64,000 bases of DNA from Methylotenera sp. RIFCSPLOWO2_02_FULL_45_14 (GCA_001803395.1 MHBU01000027.1:1-64000), one strand, 5' to 3'. Counted from the first letter of the stretch, positions 20,634 to 31,497 are shown. The notes: generated from the letters alone by a model not told the origin. Translations and numbers: made by a program.

Positions 20634-23243
20634 CTAATTCAGCCCAAAGTGCTTAATCAGAAATGCTTTAACAATCTGCGTGAGCCCGAGATAAGCAACT
20701 AGAATAACTGTCAGGTAAAGCCAGAATATGGGCGGCAATGGTGCCATTTGTAACGCAGTAGCAAAAGTCGAATAGGGAAGATACGCTCCAATCGCACAAA
20801 TGGCCAACGTTGTCACTAACAGAGGCAGGCTAGGCTTGCTCTGCAAAAAGGGAATTTTTCCAGTTCGGATCACATGTACTATAAGCGTTTGCGAAAGCAG
20901 CGACTCAACGAACCAACCTGTTTGAAAAAGCCCAGCCTTCTCAGGTGTCGTGTAATTAAATACAAACCACATCAAGCCAAAGGTTACATAATCAAAAATA
21001 GAACTAATTGGACCAATCGTTAAGATGAATCTTGAAATATTGGCGATTTCCCATTTGCGGGGCTGAGACAGATATTCTTCATCAACATGATCTGTAGCAA
21101 CTGAGGTTTGAGAAAAATCATACAGCAGGTTATTGAACAAGATTTGCACTGGCGCCATGGGCAAAAAAGGCAGGAATGCACTGGCGCCAAGAACACTGAA
21201 CATATTACCGAAATTAGAGCTGGCGCTCATCCTGATGTACTTAATGATATTCCCAAAAACTTTCCTGCCCTCAATCACACCTTCTTTGATTACTAGCAGG
21301 TTTTTTTCGAGCAGAATGATGTCGGCGGATTCCTTCGCGATATCGACTGCGGTATCGACCGAAATGCCAACATCAGCCGCTTTTAAAGCTGGGCCGTCAT
21401 TGATGCCGTCTCCCATAAAGCCAACGACATGGTTTTTAGATTGCAAGGCGTGAATGACGCGCGCTTTTTGTTGCGGCGAGAGTTTTGCAAAAACGGTCGT
21501 TGTCTCCGCCTCCTCTGCCAACTCAATATCCGTCATCTTTTCCATCTGACTTCCCAGCATGATTCTGTCTACTGAAAGGCCGACATCATGACAAATCTTG
21601 CGGCTTACCACTTCGTTATCACCAGTTAAAATTTTGACCTCAACCCCATATTGCATAAGGCTTGCAATTGCAGGTGCAGCCGATTCCTTGGGCGGATCGA
21701 GAAAAGCGATATAGCCGCTCAGAATCAGATTTGATTCGTCGCTTGGCTCATAAACCAACTGAGCAGGGCCAACCTCTTTGTAAGCCACCGCAATGACACG
21801 AAAACCATCTTCATTCAGGTCTTTAACTACCCTGTCAATTTCTGCCATATGTAGCGGTTCAAGCGGAATAGTCTCCCCATTCTTTTGCACACGATCACAG
21901 ACGCTGAAAACCTCCTCAACAGCGCCTTTGCAGACCAGTAAATGTGATGTTTTGTTTTTTTCTACAATGACGGACATGCGCCGTCTTTGAAAATCAAATG
22001 GGATCTCGTCGACTTTTAAATAGCTATTAGCCTCATGCAGCTTCTTGTGCACATCAGCATGCTCCAGCACTGCGACGTCAAGCAGATTTTTTAGTCCAGA
22101 CTGATAATGGCTATTCAAATACGCATATTCAAGCACCCTGTCATCATCTTTACCAGAGATATCGACATGCTTTTCCAAAATCACCTTATCCTGTGTAAGC
22201 GTGCCTGTTTTATCTGTACAGAGGATATCCATCGCACCAAAATTTTGTATTGCGTTCAGTCTTTTGACGATGACTTTTTTACGCGACATAGCCATGGCAC
22301 CTTTAGCCAAGTTAATGGTGACCAACATCGGCAGCATTTCTGGCGCCAGCCCAACAGCAACCGCTGAGGCAAACAGGAGCGCTTCCATCCAGTTGCCTTT
22401 AACAAACCCGTTGATCAGAAAAACTGCAGGCACCATCACCATCATGATGCGTATCATGAGCCAGATAAACTTTTGGATGCCTTGATCAAAGCTGGTGATC
22501 TCCCTCACCCCAACCCCCCTAGATGCAATTGAACCAAAAAAAGTACGGCCGCCAGTGGCAACGGCAACCGCGACAGCCGTACCAGAGACCACATTAGTGC
22601 CCATGAAACAGATATTAGGTAATTCTGGCATGCTGATTGCTGCACTAAAACTTTTGCCAGCATGCTTCTCAACAGGCATGGATTCACCTGTTAATGACGA
22701 CTGATTCACAAACAAATCTTTAGCAGACAGTAGTCTTAAATCAGCAGGGATCATGTCACCCGCTGATAAATGCACAATGTCACCTGGAACGAGTCGGCTG
22801 ATCTCCAGCTCAATTGTTTGACTCGGTGTATCTGGAGCGCCCCTGCGGAGAATAGAGGCTTTTGTGCTCACCATGGCGCGCAGGCTTTTGGCGGCCTTAC
22901 TTGATCGGTACTCCTGTGCAAAAGCCAAAGTCGTCGACAAAAAAACCATCAGCACAATGACCTCAGCCCCTCTGAACTCACCAGTAAAAAATGCAACCAG
23001 TGACAGGCTTAGTAATAGCAGGGGTAACGGGCTGATGAAATAACTCAGAAATCGCAGAAAAAGAGGCTTCTGCTTCTCGCTTGCCACAACATTGAGGCCA
23101 AATTTCGCGCGTCTTTTTTTGGCTTCGGGCGCCGAAAGTCCATCGAGAGATGAATTCAGCTCGAGTAATACATCTGAAATCTCAAGGTTGGAGTAATGAT
23201 GCAGCTGGTTCAAAATTTCGTACTCCTTAACTCTAAAGGGCAC
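20634..23243 (-). CDS. mgtA: magnesium-translocating P-type ATPase
   Basis: DKTGTLT phosphorylation motif, VGFMGDGINDGPALKAADVGISVDTAVDIAKESADIILLEK; type IIIB ATPase, MgtA/MgtB family. Confidence 0.93.
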   Translation of the reverse strand: MPFRVKEYEILNQLHHYSNLEISDVLLELNSSLDGLSAPEAKKRRAKFGLNVVASEKQKPLFLRFLSYFISPLPLLLLSLSLVAFFTGEFRGAEVIVLMVFLSTTLAFAQEYRSSKAAKSLRAMVSTKASILRRGAPDTPSQTIELEISRLVPGDIVHLSAGDMIPADLRLLSAKDLFVNQSSLTGESMPVEKHAGKSFSAAISMPELPNICFMGTNVVSGTAVAVAVATGGRTFFGSIASRGVGVREITSFDQGIQKFIWLMIRIMMVMVPAVFLINGFVKGNWMEALLFASAVAVGLAPEMLPMLVTINLAKGAMAMSRKKVIVKRLNAIQNFGAMDILCTDKTGTLTQDKVILEKHVDISGKDDDRVLEYAYLNSHYQSGLKNLLDVAVLEHADVHKKLHEANSYLKVDEIPFDFQRRRMSVIVEKNKTSHLLVCKGAVEEVFSVCDRVQKNGETIPLEPLHMAEIDRVVKDLNEDGFRVIAVAYKEVGPAQLVYEPSDESNLILSGYIAFLDPPKESAAPAIASLMQYGVEVKILTGDNEVVSRKICHDVGLSVDRIMLGSQMEKMTDIELAEEAETTTVFAKLSPQQKARVIHALQSKNHVVGFMGDGINDGPALKAADVGISVDTAVDIAKESADIILLEKNLLVIKEGVIEGRKVFGNIIKYIRMSASSNFGNMFSVLGASAFLPFLPMAPVQILFNNLLYDFSQTSVATDHVDEEYLSQPRKWEIANISRFILTIGPISSIFDYVTFGLMWFVFNYTTPEKAGLFQTGWFVESLLSQTLIVHVIRTGKIPFLQSKPSLPLLVTTLAICAIGAYLPYSTFATALQMAPLPPIFWLYLTVILVAYLGLTQIVKAFLIKHFGLN

Positions 23244-23275
23244 TTATATTGAGTACAAATCTTTGCGTATATTAC

Positions 23276-24085
23276 TTAACGCAGACCCAGCACGTCCTGC
23301 ATATCAAACAAACCTGCATTTTTGTCATTCAAAAATTTAGCTGCACGTAATGCACCCAAGGCAAACGTGGCGCGGCTACTGGCTTTATGCGTCAATTCAA
23401 CCCGCTCACCGATGCCTGCAAGCACCACCGTGTGGTCACCTACCACATCGCCGCCACGTAGCGTTGCAAAGCCTATTTTTCCTGCCTCGCGCTCACCCGT
23501 AACACCTTCACGTGCATAAATAGCGCAATCTTTAAGCGCCTGACCAAGGCCTTGCGCGGCCGCTTCACCCAAACGCAATGCTGTGCCAGATGGCGCATCA
23601 ACCTTGTGACGGTGATGCATTTCAACTATCTCAATGTCATAACCGTCATTCAACACCTTGGCAGCTTGCTCTACCAAGTTAATCAGCAAGGTCACACCAA
23701 CACTCATATTGGGCGCAAAAACAATCGCGATATTTTTTGAAGCGACTTCAATGGCAAGCTTTTGTTCGACAGAAAATCCTGTCGTGCCAATAATCATTTT
23801 TACATGATGCTTTTGACAGGCATCAAGATAACTCATACTGGCCTCTGGGCGGGTAAAATCTACCAGCACATCTGCATCTTTTAATGCTAAATCAATATCA
23901 GCAACTACGTTAACCCCTGACAGTTTACCTAATTGCTCGCCAGCATCCCGACCTAGCTGCGGATTATCAGCACGGTCTAAAGCGCCATGCAACACCAGTT
24001 CGCTATCTGCAAATACGCACTCAAGCAATACGTGACCCATACGGCCAGAACAGCCGGCGATTACTACTTTTAAAGGATTAACCAT
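23276..24085 (-). CDS. dapB: 4-hydroxy-tetrahydrodipicolinate reductase
   Basis: VVIAGCSGRMGHVLLE ... EMHHRHKVDAPSGTAL. Confidence 0.97.
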   Translation of the reverse strand: MVNPLKVVIAGCSGRMGHVLLECVFADSELVLHGALDRADNPQLGRDAGEQLGKLSGVNVVADIDLALKDADVLVDFTRPEASMSYLDACQKHHVKMIIGTTGFSVEQKLAIEVASKNIAIVFAPNMSVGVTLLINLVEQAAKVLNDGYDIEIVEMHHRHKVDAPSGTALRLGEAAAQGLGQALKDCAIYAREGVTGEREAGKIGFATLRGGDVVGDHTVVLAGIGERVELTHKASSRATFALGALRAAKFLNDKNAGLFDMQDVLGLR

Positions 24086-24196
24086 GTTTTGAAAACCTAT
24101 GACCTAAAACAATCTAAAAACAAACCAGTTCTAACATTAAAACCCGATTTTAGTGACTGCATAACGTCGCTTCGTGGGCTAGCATCTACTGAAAGA

Positions 24197-25174
24197 TTAA
24201 AAACCTATCTTTTCTAGCATCCTATCAAAAAAACTTGGCTCAGTTTCAGGCGGTAAGTCTTCTAGTTTAGGAGGTACTTTATTTCCAGCTCTTGGTGCTT
24301 CTGCAACAGGCTTAGCCACTGGCGCAACCTCTTCTGTCGCGTAAGTACGCAAATTTTTATCAAATATCATGCCAAATGAGGATTTGTAAACTGGCACTTT
24401 AACAGGTGGCAACTCTGCTACGGGTAAAGCTTCCAATGACTTTTCAGCCGAATTTAACTGCACAATGGGGGCGGGCTCTACAGGTGTCACCTCAGCTTTT
24501 GCGGTATCTACAACAGGTGCAGCTACCACTGGCGTTTCAGTTGGGGGTACAGGTGGGACTGCAACTGGCACAGCCAAAATAGATTTAGCCTCCTCTACAG
24601 GTGGCGTAATATTTTGCGCTACTGGCGTTTCCATATTCTTTGCTATAGTTGCAGCCTCAGTCTTTGCCTTAGCGGCAGACTCTTTTTCAGCCGCCTCTTT
24701 GGCTAGCGTAGCTTCATCTTTTTCCCAGAACTTCAACTTGCTGATTAAGCCTTTTTCTTCTGGTTTTTTATAAGGCTCAACAACGCGCGTACCCGTTTGC
24801 CCCTTGCTTTCGTCGAGCTTAGATTGCCCACTACCCGCAGGAATCACATCCCCGCGCACGCCTTTTAATAGCTCGTTTTCAAAATCTAAAATTACACGAC
24901 GTTGCTCTATGATTTTACCGCCTTCGCGCATTTGGTAAACGTAATCCCAACGGTTACCATGAAAACTGTCTTGAATCAGCGGCGTACCCATAATGAAGCG
25001 CACTTGCGACTTGGTCATGCCAGGGCGCAATTGCAACAGCATTTTAGAAGTGACGACATTACCCTGCTGTACATCCAGCTTATAAGGCTTCACCGTTGGC
25101 AAGGCCGTGCCGCATGCTGTACACACCAATGCCAATAAAATTATAAGATAACGTAAAATGTTGAAATAACGCAT
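24197..25174 (-). CDS. bamE: outer membrane assembly lipoprotein BamE with a long Pro/Ala/Val-rich C-terminal extension
   Basis: Lipobox ALVCTACG; PYKLDVQQGNVVTSKMLLQLRPGMTKSQVRFIMGTPLIQDSFHGNRWDYVYQ is BamE, followed by a low-complexity P/A/V tail. Total 325 aa. Confidence 0.9.
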   Translation of the reverse strand: MRYFNILRYLIILLALVCTACGTALPTVKPYKLDVQQGNVVTSKMLLQLRPGMTKSQVRFIMGTPLIQDSFHGNRWDYVYQMREGGKIIEQRRVILDFENELLKGVRGDVIPAGSGQSKLDESKGQTGTRVVEPYKKPEEKGLISKLKFWEKDEATLAKEAAEKESAAKAKTEAATIAKNMETPVAQNITPPVEEAKSILAVPVAVPPVPPTETPVVAAPVVDTAKAEVTPVEPAPIVQLNSAEKSLEALPVAELPPVKVPVYKSSFGMIFDKNLRTYATEEVAPVAKPVAEAPRAGNKVPPKLEDLPPETEPSFFDRMLEKIGF

Positions 25175-25262
25175 ATCATGACTTTAATTTGAATTGGCGT
25201 TAATATACCACGTAGCGTGCTAACCCAAAACATCCCCCTTTGTTAATTGTGAACAATCTAAC

Positions 25263-25688
25263 ATGCAAGATCAAAAAGACTTAAAAAACGCAGGACTCAA
25301 AGCCACCTTACCACGGCTCAAAGTGCTGAATTTGTTTGAAAATAGCAAAGAGCGGCATTTATCAGCCGAAGACATCTACAAAATCATGATTAACTCGGGT
25401 GAGGATGTTGGCTTGGCCACTGTTTATCGTGTGCTCACGCAGTTTGAGCAGGCTGGCCTATTGATTCGCCATCATTTTGAAAGCGGCAAAGCTGTATTTG
25501 AACTCAATAGCGGCGGTCATCATGATCATGTGGTATGCATTAAATGTGGCCGTGTAGAAGAATTTTACGACGCCGAAATTGAGAAAAGACAAGAAAGCGC
25601 AGCGGCTAAATTAGGCTTTACCATGCAAGACCATTCGCTGACGATTTATGGGGTTTGTACTAAACAGCCTTGTGTGCATAAAAACTAG
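25263..25688 (+). CDS. fur: ferric uptake regulator
   Basis: LKNAGLKATLPRLKVL ... GLATVYRVLTQFEQAGL ... GHHDHVVCIKCGRVEEF. Confidence 0.96.
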   Translation: MQDQKDLKNAGLKATLPRLKVLNLFENSKERHLSAEDIYKIMINSGEDVGLATVYRVLTQFEQAGLLIRHHFESGKAVFELNSGGHHDHVVCIKCGRVEEFYDAEIEKRQESAAAKLGFTMQDHSLTIYGVCTKQPCVHKN

Positions 25689-25731
25689 CTTGTCATGGTG
25701 CGCCAATATACTTTAGATTTGCACACCAAAT

Positions 25732-27402
25732 CTACAATGACTTCGCCAACATTTCCTTCGCATGCCGCCGTGTAGTTTCGGTAATTTCAATTCCGCCCAG
25801 CATGCGTGCAATTTCTTCAATACGCTCAACATCGTTTAGTTTTGTTATCGTACTTAATGTTTGTCCATCTGCTTGAGATTTGCTAACACGTAAGTGATGT
25901 TTGCCTAATGCCGCCACTTGCGGCAGATGCGTGATCACCAACACCTGACGTTGCCCGACTTTTTGCTCACCTAGCTGTTTTAGCAACTGCCCGACCACCT
26001 CAGCCACTCCGCCGCCAATACCGACATCTACCTCGTCAAATATCATGGTGGGGATACTTTCTTTTTGTGCGGTCACCACGCGAATGGCTAAGCTGATACG
26101 TGATAACTCCCCGCCAGATGCGACCTTATTGAGCGGTCTCGCTATAACGCCTGCATGACCTGCGACTAAAAATTCAATTTGTTCTAGCCCATTTGCTGTT
26201 GGCGATTGCGCGGTTAAAGCGACTTCAAACTTGCCGCCAGTGAGTGATAAACGTTGCATTTCAGTGGTGATTTGCGCGCTTAACTTAGTCGCGGCCTCTT
26301 TGCGCCCACCGCTTAGTTTTTGTGCATTTTGGGTGTAATTTGCCAAGGCTTGTGCTTCGTTTTCTGCCAACTCGCCATCATTAGCAAATGATTCAAGCAC
26401 AACCATGCGCACTTGCGATTGTGCCAACAAATCAGCTAACGCGTCTGGTTTTACGCGATACTTGCGTGAAATATTATGAATGTTTTGAATCTTTGAATCT
26501 AATTCAGCCAAGCTTGCGGGGTCTAGCTCGGTGCGTTGCAAATAGCGATTTAAAAATCGATCAGTTTCTTCTAGTTGAATAATGGCGGAATTTAATGTTT
26601 CTGTGGCCTCAGTGATTGCGCTATCAAATTCACTTAAACTTTGTAACTTGTGCTGCACTTGGCTGAGTAAACGCATGGCTGAAAGCTCGCCTTCACTTAA
26701 TAACTCGCGGCATTGCTCGCCACCCGTCATTAAGCTCGCGCCATTTGATAAGCGCGTATGCTCTTGCTGCAGCGCCTCCCATTCAATTTGGCTAATAGAA
26801 AATTGTGACAGTTCGCGCGTTTTATCGCGCAAATTAGCTAATTCATCGGCATATTGCTGCGCATTTTTTTCAGCTTCTAGTCTTTGCTGATTCAGTTGAT
26901 ACCAGACTTTATAGTCCACAGCCACTTGTGTGGCTAACGCTGACAAGCCTGCAAAGCTATCTAACACGTTACGTTGCGTGGCTAATTTCAATAGTGAGTG
27001 ATGCGCGTTTTGGCTGTAAATGTCCACCAACAACTCGCCTAACTCTTTTAATTGGGCAACGGTTACGGTAGCGCCATTGATAAAAGCACGTGAGCGTCCA
27101 TCAGCAAACATCACTCGGCGTAGCAGCAATTCGTCTGCTTCTGGCTCCATTTCTGCTTGTATCAGCCATTGCTTCGCTTCCGCATTATTAGCAATGCTAA
27201 AAATGGCACTGATTTCTGCTTTATCGCATTGCGCACGCGTAACACCACCCTCACCACGCGCACCCAGCGCCAATGACAGCGCATCAATCAAAATAGATTT
27301 ACCTGCGCCAGTTTCACCGGTAAGCACGGTAAAGCCTGCATCAAACTCTAAGTCGAGCTGGCTGACAATAACAAAATCACGAATGGAAAGGCTTTGTAAC
27401 AC
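25732..27402 (-). CDS. recN: DNA repair protein RecN
   Basis: MLQSLSIRDFVIVSQLDLEFDAGFTVLTGETGAGKSILIDAL. Confidence 0.96.
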   Translation of the reverse strand: MLQSLSIRDFVIVSQLDLEFDAGFTVLTGETGAGKSILIDALSLALGARGEGGVTRAQCDKAEISAIFSIANNAEAKQWLIQAEMEPEADELLLRRVMFADGRSRAFINGATVTVAQLKELGELLVDIYSQNAHHSLLKLATQRNVLDSFAGLSALATQVAVDYKVWYQLNQQRLEAEKNAQQYADELANLRDKTRELSQFSISQIEWEALQQEHTRLSNGASLMTGGEQCRELLSEGELSAMRLLSQVQHKLQSLSEFDSAITEATETLNSAIIQLEETDRFLNRYLQRTELDPASLAELDSKIQNIHNISRKYRVKPDALADLLAQSQVRMVVLESFANDGELAENEAQALANYTQNAQKLSGGRKEAATKLSAQITTEMQRLSLTGGKFEVALTAQSPTANGLEQIEFLVAGHAGVIARPLNKVASGGELSRISLAIRVVTAQKESIPTMIFDEVDVGIGGGVAEVVGQLLKQLGEQKVGQRQVLVITHLPQVAALGKHHLRVSKSQADGQTLSTITKLNDVERIEEIARMLGGIEITETTRRHAKEMLAKSL

Positions 27403-27409
27403 GAGTCAA

Positions 27410-28279
27410 CTATCCCCAGTTGAGCTTATTACGCAACATATCAAAATAGCAGTAGTCACTAGGATGTAGCAAAGAAATAGTCCGCTCAGCACGTTGCACC
27501 ATGATTTTATCGCCCTCTTCTAAGGTGACTTGAAATTGACCATCAAAACTTAATTGTGCTTCATCAAATTGCACTACCGTGACTTCAATTTTACTGGCGC
27601 TATGCACGGCAATTGGGCGATTACTGAGTGTATGCGGGCAAATGGGTACTAGCGAAATTGCTTCTAAATTGGGGTGTAAAATTGGGCCGCCTGCAGATAA
27701 CGCATAAGCGGTTGTACCTGTTGGCGTGCTTAAAATCAGGCCATCACTGCGTTGTTTATAAACAAATTTATGGTCAATTTCCACTTCAAGCTCAATTAAG
27801 CGCAAGCCGCTTTTGATGACAACATCATTAAGCGCATAGCTTGTGTCAATGATTTTTCCTTGCCGAATCACCTGTGTTGCAAGCAACATGCGTGGCTCTT
27901 TGATGTACTCACCCGCAAGAATTCGATCTATTTCAACCAGCATATCTTCCGCACGCAAATCAGTTAAAAAACCAAAACGTCCACGGTTAATGCCTATTAG
28001 CGGCACGTCAGCCTCTATCAAGCTGCGCGCAACGCTGAGCATGGTGCCATCACCGCCCATCACAATCGCAACATCAGCGGTGTTACCAATTTCATCTAAA
28101 GACAGTGTTGGGTAATGCGTCAACTGCGCATGCTGCGCTGTGTTTTCTTCTAACCAAACGTCAAGCTTTTTAGCTAACAAATGCTGTGCCAAATCCGCCA
28201 AATCATTTTGCATAAGCTGCAAAGCTGATTTGTTCATGTATTTGCCAATAAGCGCTATTTTTTTGAATTTTGGTTGCAC
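27410..28279 (-). CDS. nadK: NAD kinase
   Basis: VMGGDGTMLSVAR, GINRGRFGFLTDL, DGLILSTPTGTTAYALSAGGP. A GTG start at 28279 (VQPKFKKIALIGKY) fits better than the track's 28354. Confidence 0.94.
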   Translation of the reverse strand: MQPKFKKIALIGKYMNKSALQLMQNDLADLAQHLLAKKLDVWLEENTAQHAQLTHYPTLSLDEIGNTADVAIVMGGDGTMLSVARSLIEADVPLIGINRGRFGFLTDLRAEDMLVEIDRILAGEYIKEPRMLLATQVIRQGKIIDTSYALNDVVIKSGLRLIELEVEIDHKFVYKQRSDGLILSTPTGTTAYALSAGGPILHPNLEAISLVPICPHTLSNRPIAVHSASKIEVTVVQFDEAQLSFDGQFQVTLEEGDKIMVQRAERTISLLHPSDYCYFDMLRNKLNWG

Positions 28280-28534
28280 GGTTGAATTAAAACATAGGTA
28301 TGAAATGTTAGCAAAGCGAGATCTCTGAGAATGTGCGCAAGAAATGTACTTCAATACTACATTTTTTGCGCCAAAATACCGAGCTTAATGCTAATTCATT
28401 TCATACTACCCTTTTAACGGTTATAAAATTTACCATAAAATCAATACATTAAGTAAGATTTAACCCTAACACAATACTTTGGCATTATTTTTGCCAGCTA
28501 ACACCAATCTCACTCAACAAAAATACAATCAAAT

Positions 28535-30433
28535 ATGACGGCTACTTTGCACAAAAACATTATTAAAACTTACTTCCTGATCACTTATCTTGTTGTGTTG
28601 TGGCTAGTTTCTGACTCTGTACCTATTACAACTATTTATCAAGAAGGCTGGCTCTCGTTTGGTTTTCTGCTGATTGCGTTCTTACTGTATGGTTTATATT
28701 ATTTATTACCAGCCATCGCCATCACTGCAACAGTGCGCTTTATTAGTCAACGCGTTAAGCCTGGCAGCACCCGCCCCGCTTATGTTGCAGCCGTTGTTAC
28801 AGGCGGCATCACCACACTGCTACTTTATGCCAACGCCAAATTATTTTCTCTGTATGGCATGTTTTTTAATGGCTTTATACTCAATCTGGTCATCACGCCA
28901 GGCGGTATTGAGTCTTTGGGCGGCAGCAGCGCATCTGATGTAGGCTTTGCGCTCATTACTTTGGGATTTTTGAGTTTGCAGACTTTAATTTTGTGGCTGG
29001 TGCATCGTTTTTATATCAAAAAAACTAATTTAAATTTATCGTTCAAATTTTTACCAGTGACTGCATTTATACTCACTATTCCAGTTCACATGGGGTTTGC
29101 ACTAGATAGCTACACCACCAATCAACTGCACGTGGTGGCTGACTCTATTCCGTTTTATCAAACGGTTTCTGCACGTGGCTTTTATAAAGCTCTGGGCTTT
29201 ACCACCCAACGCGAAACCAAGCTTAAAGTAAAAGGCAAACTCAACTACCCGCTTAACCCCATTCAGTTTAACAAGCCAGCCAAACCCTATAACATTATCT
29301 GGCTCACTTCAGAGTCTTGGCGTGCGGATAGTTTAGATGAAAAAGTCATGCCACACTCTTGGGAGTTTGCCAAAAACGCAGCACGTTTTACCCGTAATTA
29401 CAGCACAGGCAATGGCACGCGCATGGGTGTATTTGGTATGTTTATGGGTCTGCCTGGCAATTATTGGTTTCCATTTTTAGAAGCTCGCCGTGGTGCTGCA
29501 TTTATTGATGTCTTGCAGCAGCAACAATACCAATTGAGCCTTTACACCAGTGCGAAATTTTCTTACCCAGAGTTTGAAAAAACTATTTTTACACAAATAC
29601 CGAGTGAGCAATTGCATGAGACAAGAATCCCTAGGTCTGGCTGGGAAAATGACCGTGATAACGTCTCAGACTTACTCTCATTTATTGACAAACGCGATCC
29701 CGCCAAGCCATTTTTTACTTTTATGTTTTTTGAGTCACCGCACGCACGCTATTACTTTCCACAGACAAGCGTGATTGCAACGCCTTTTCGTGATGACTTG
29801 AATTACGCCACGCTAAGTAAAACTGCACTACGTAATGACATCGTCCCCATTAAAAACCGCTACATTAACTCGGTGCATCATTTAGATATGCAATATGGGC
29901 GTATTTTTGAATACCTCAAAACCCATCAGTTACTTGATAGTACCATTGTTATACTGATCGGCGACCATGGCGAGGAGTTCATGGAGCATGGTTTTTGGGG
30001 TCACAACTCTACCTTTGTTGACCAGCAAGTGCGCACACCATTAGTGATTTACGCACCAGGCATGAAACCTGTAGCGAGTGACCAAATGACTAGCCACATG
30101 GACGTTATCCCAACCATTATGCCGTTACTCGGTGTAACAAATCCAACCAGCGACTATGCAACAGGTTACAACTTATTAGCCGGTGAAAAACGCTCACACA
30201 CTTACATTTCAGACTGGGATAAAGTCGCCTACGTAGATGATGACGTTAAAATTACACAGCCGGTTAACGGCAAAAGCTTTGCACTCATGAAAGCCAGCAA
30301 AGGTAATGATGACGCACTAAGCACTGAAGAACGCAAAGCGACACTCGCTCAAAAACAACCTGCGATGTTGCAATTAGTGCAAGACCTAAGCAAGTTTTTC
30401 AAGCATAAAGAAGTGAAAGTAAGCACGCAATAA
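28535..30433 (+). CDS. sulfatase-family (LTA synthase / phosphoethanolamine-transferase-like) membrane hydrolase/transferase
   Basis: N-terminal TM segments, then NIIWLTSESWRADSLDEKVMPH and TIVILIGDHGEEFMEHGFWGHNSTF. Confidence 0.85.
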   Translation: MTATLHKNIIKTYFLITYLVVLWLVSDSVPITTIYQEGWLSFGFLLIAFLLYGLYYLLPAIAITATVRFISQRVKPGSTRPAYVAAVVTGGITTLLLYANAKLFSLYGMFFNGFILNLVITPGGIESLGGSSASDVGFALITLGFLSLQTLILWLVHRFYIKKTNLNLSFKFLPVTAFILTIPVHMGFALDSYTTNQLHVVADSIPFYQTVSARGFYKALGFTTQRETKLKVKGKLNYPLNPIQFNKPAKPYNIIWLTSESWRADSLDEKVMPHSWEFAKNAARFTRNYSTGNGTRMGVFGMFMGLPGNYWFPFLEARRGAAFIDVLQQQQYQLSLYTSAKFSYPEFEKTIFTQIPSEQLHETRIPRSGWENDRDNVSDLLSFIDKRDPAKPFFTFMFFESPHARYYFPQTSVIATPFRDDLNYATLSKTALRNDIVPIKNRYINSVHHLDMQYGRIFEYLKTHQLLDSTIVILIGDHGEEFMEHGFWGHNSTFVDQQVRTPLVIYAPGMKPVASDQMTSHMDVIPTIMPLLGVTNPTSDYATGYNLLAGEKRSHTYISDWDKVAYVDDDVKITQPVNGKSFALMKASKGNDDALSTEERKATLAQKQPAMLQLVQDLSKFFKHKEVKVSTQ

Positions 30434-30471
30434 CATTGCCTAAACCTAGCAACTGCTTGATAATTTAGGGC

Positions 30472-31482
30472 GTGGATAAACGCGCGCAAATTTTACTCAA
30501 AACCTTGGTTGAGCATTACATTAGTGATGGTCAACCCATTGGTTCACACACACTGTTACAGCACTCAGGGCTAGATGTTAGCCCTGCTACTATTCGTAAC
30601 GTGATGAGTGACCTTGAGCAGAGAGGCTTTATTGCCAGCCCGCACACTTCCGCTGGGCGCATCCCCACACAAAAGGGCTATCGTTTATTTGTAGATTCAC
30701 TACTCACCGTACAGCCCCTGGATCTCAAAGCGGTTAATCAGCTAAAAAGCGGTTTAAGTTCGCCCAACCAAAGCGAGCTAATTGCGAGCGCGGCAGATAT
30801 GCTGTCGCAACTCACGCAATTTGCAGGGGTGGTGATGATTCCAAAACGTAAAACACTTTCTTTTAAGCATTTGGAATTTTTTCCGCTCACTGAAAAACGT
30901 ATTTTAGTGATTATTGTCACCAGCGATGGTAACGTACAAAACCGCATTATTCTGGCAGAAAAACCTTATTCGGCAGGCGAACTCACGCAAGCGAGCAACT
31001 ACTTTAATGCAAATTTTTCAGGCTTTACCTTTGAAGAAGTGCAACAAAAACTGCATATTGAACTCAAACAAATGCAAACCGATATGAACCGTTTAATGTC
31101 AGCCGCACTCGAAGCAAGTAATAGCCAAACTGATAATGACGGCGTGGTGATTGCAGGTGAGCGCAATTTATTGCAAGTGGATGATTTATCCACCAACGTA
31201 GCTAGCTTGCGTAAGCTATTTGAGATTTTTGAACGTCGCACGTCGCTCATGCAATTACTAGACAACAGCCAACGTGCGGCAGGCATACAGATATTCATCG
31301 GTGGCGAGAGTGGCTACTTACCTTTAGACGAATGCAGCATGATCACCGCACCGTATGAAGCAGATGGGCAAGTGGTTGGCACACTCGGTGTAATAGGTCC
31401 CACAAGAATGGCTTATGAACGCGTGATACCGATTGTGGATGTGACAGCTAAATTGCTTTCTAATGCATTATCTAATGGCTAA
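30472..31482 (+). CDS. hrcA: heat-inducible transcriptional repressor HrcA (GTG start)
   Basis: LDVSPATIRNVMSDLEQRGFIASPHTSAGRIPTQKGYRLFVDSLL. Confidence 0.96.
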   Translation: MDKRAQILLKTLVEHYISDGQPIGSHTLLQHSGLDVSPATIRNVMSDLEQRGFIASPHTSAGRIPTQKGYRLFVDSLLTVQPLDLKAVNQLKSGLSSPNQSELIASAADMLSQLTQFAGVVMIPKRKTLSFKHLEFFPLTEKRILVIIVTSDGNVQNRIILAEKPYSAGELTQASNYFNANFSGFTFEEVQQKLHIELKQMQTDMNRLMSAALEASNSQTDNDGVVIAGERNLLQVDDLSTNVASLRKLFEIFERRTSLMQLLDNSQRAAGIQIFIGGESGYLPLDECSMITAPYEADGQVVGTLGVIGPTRMAYERVIPIVDVTAKLLSNALSNG

Positions 31483-31497
31483 TAACTAATAACCAAA

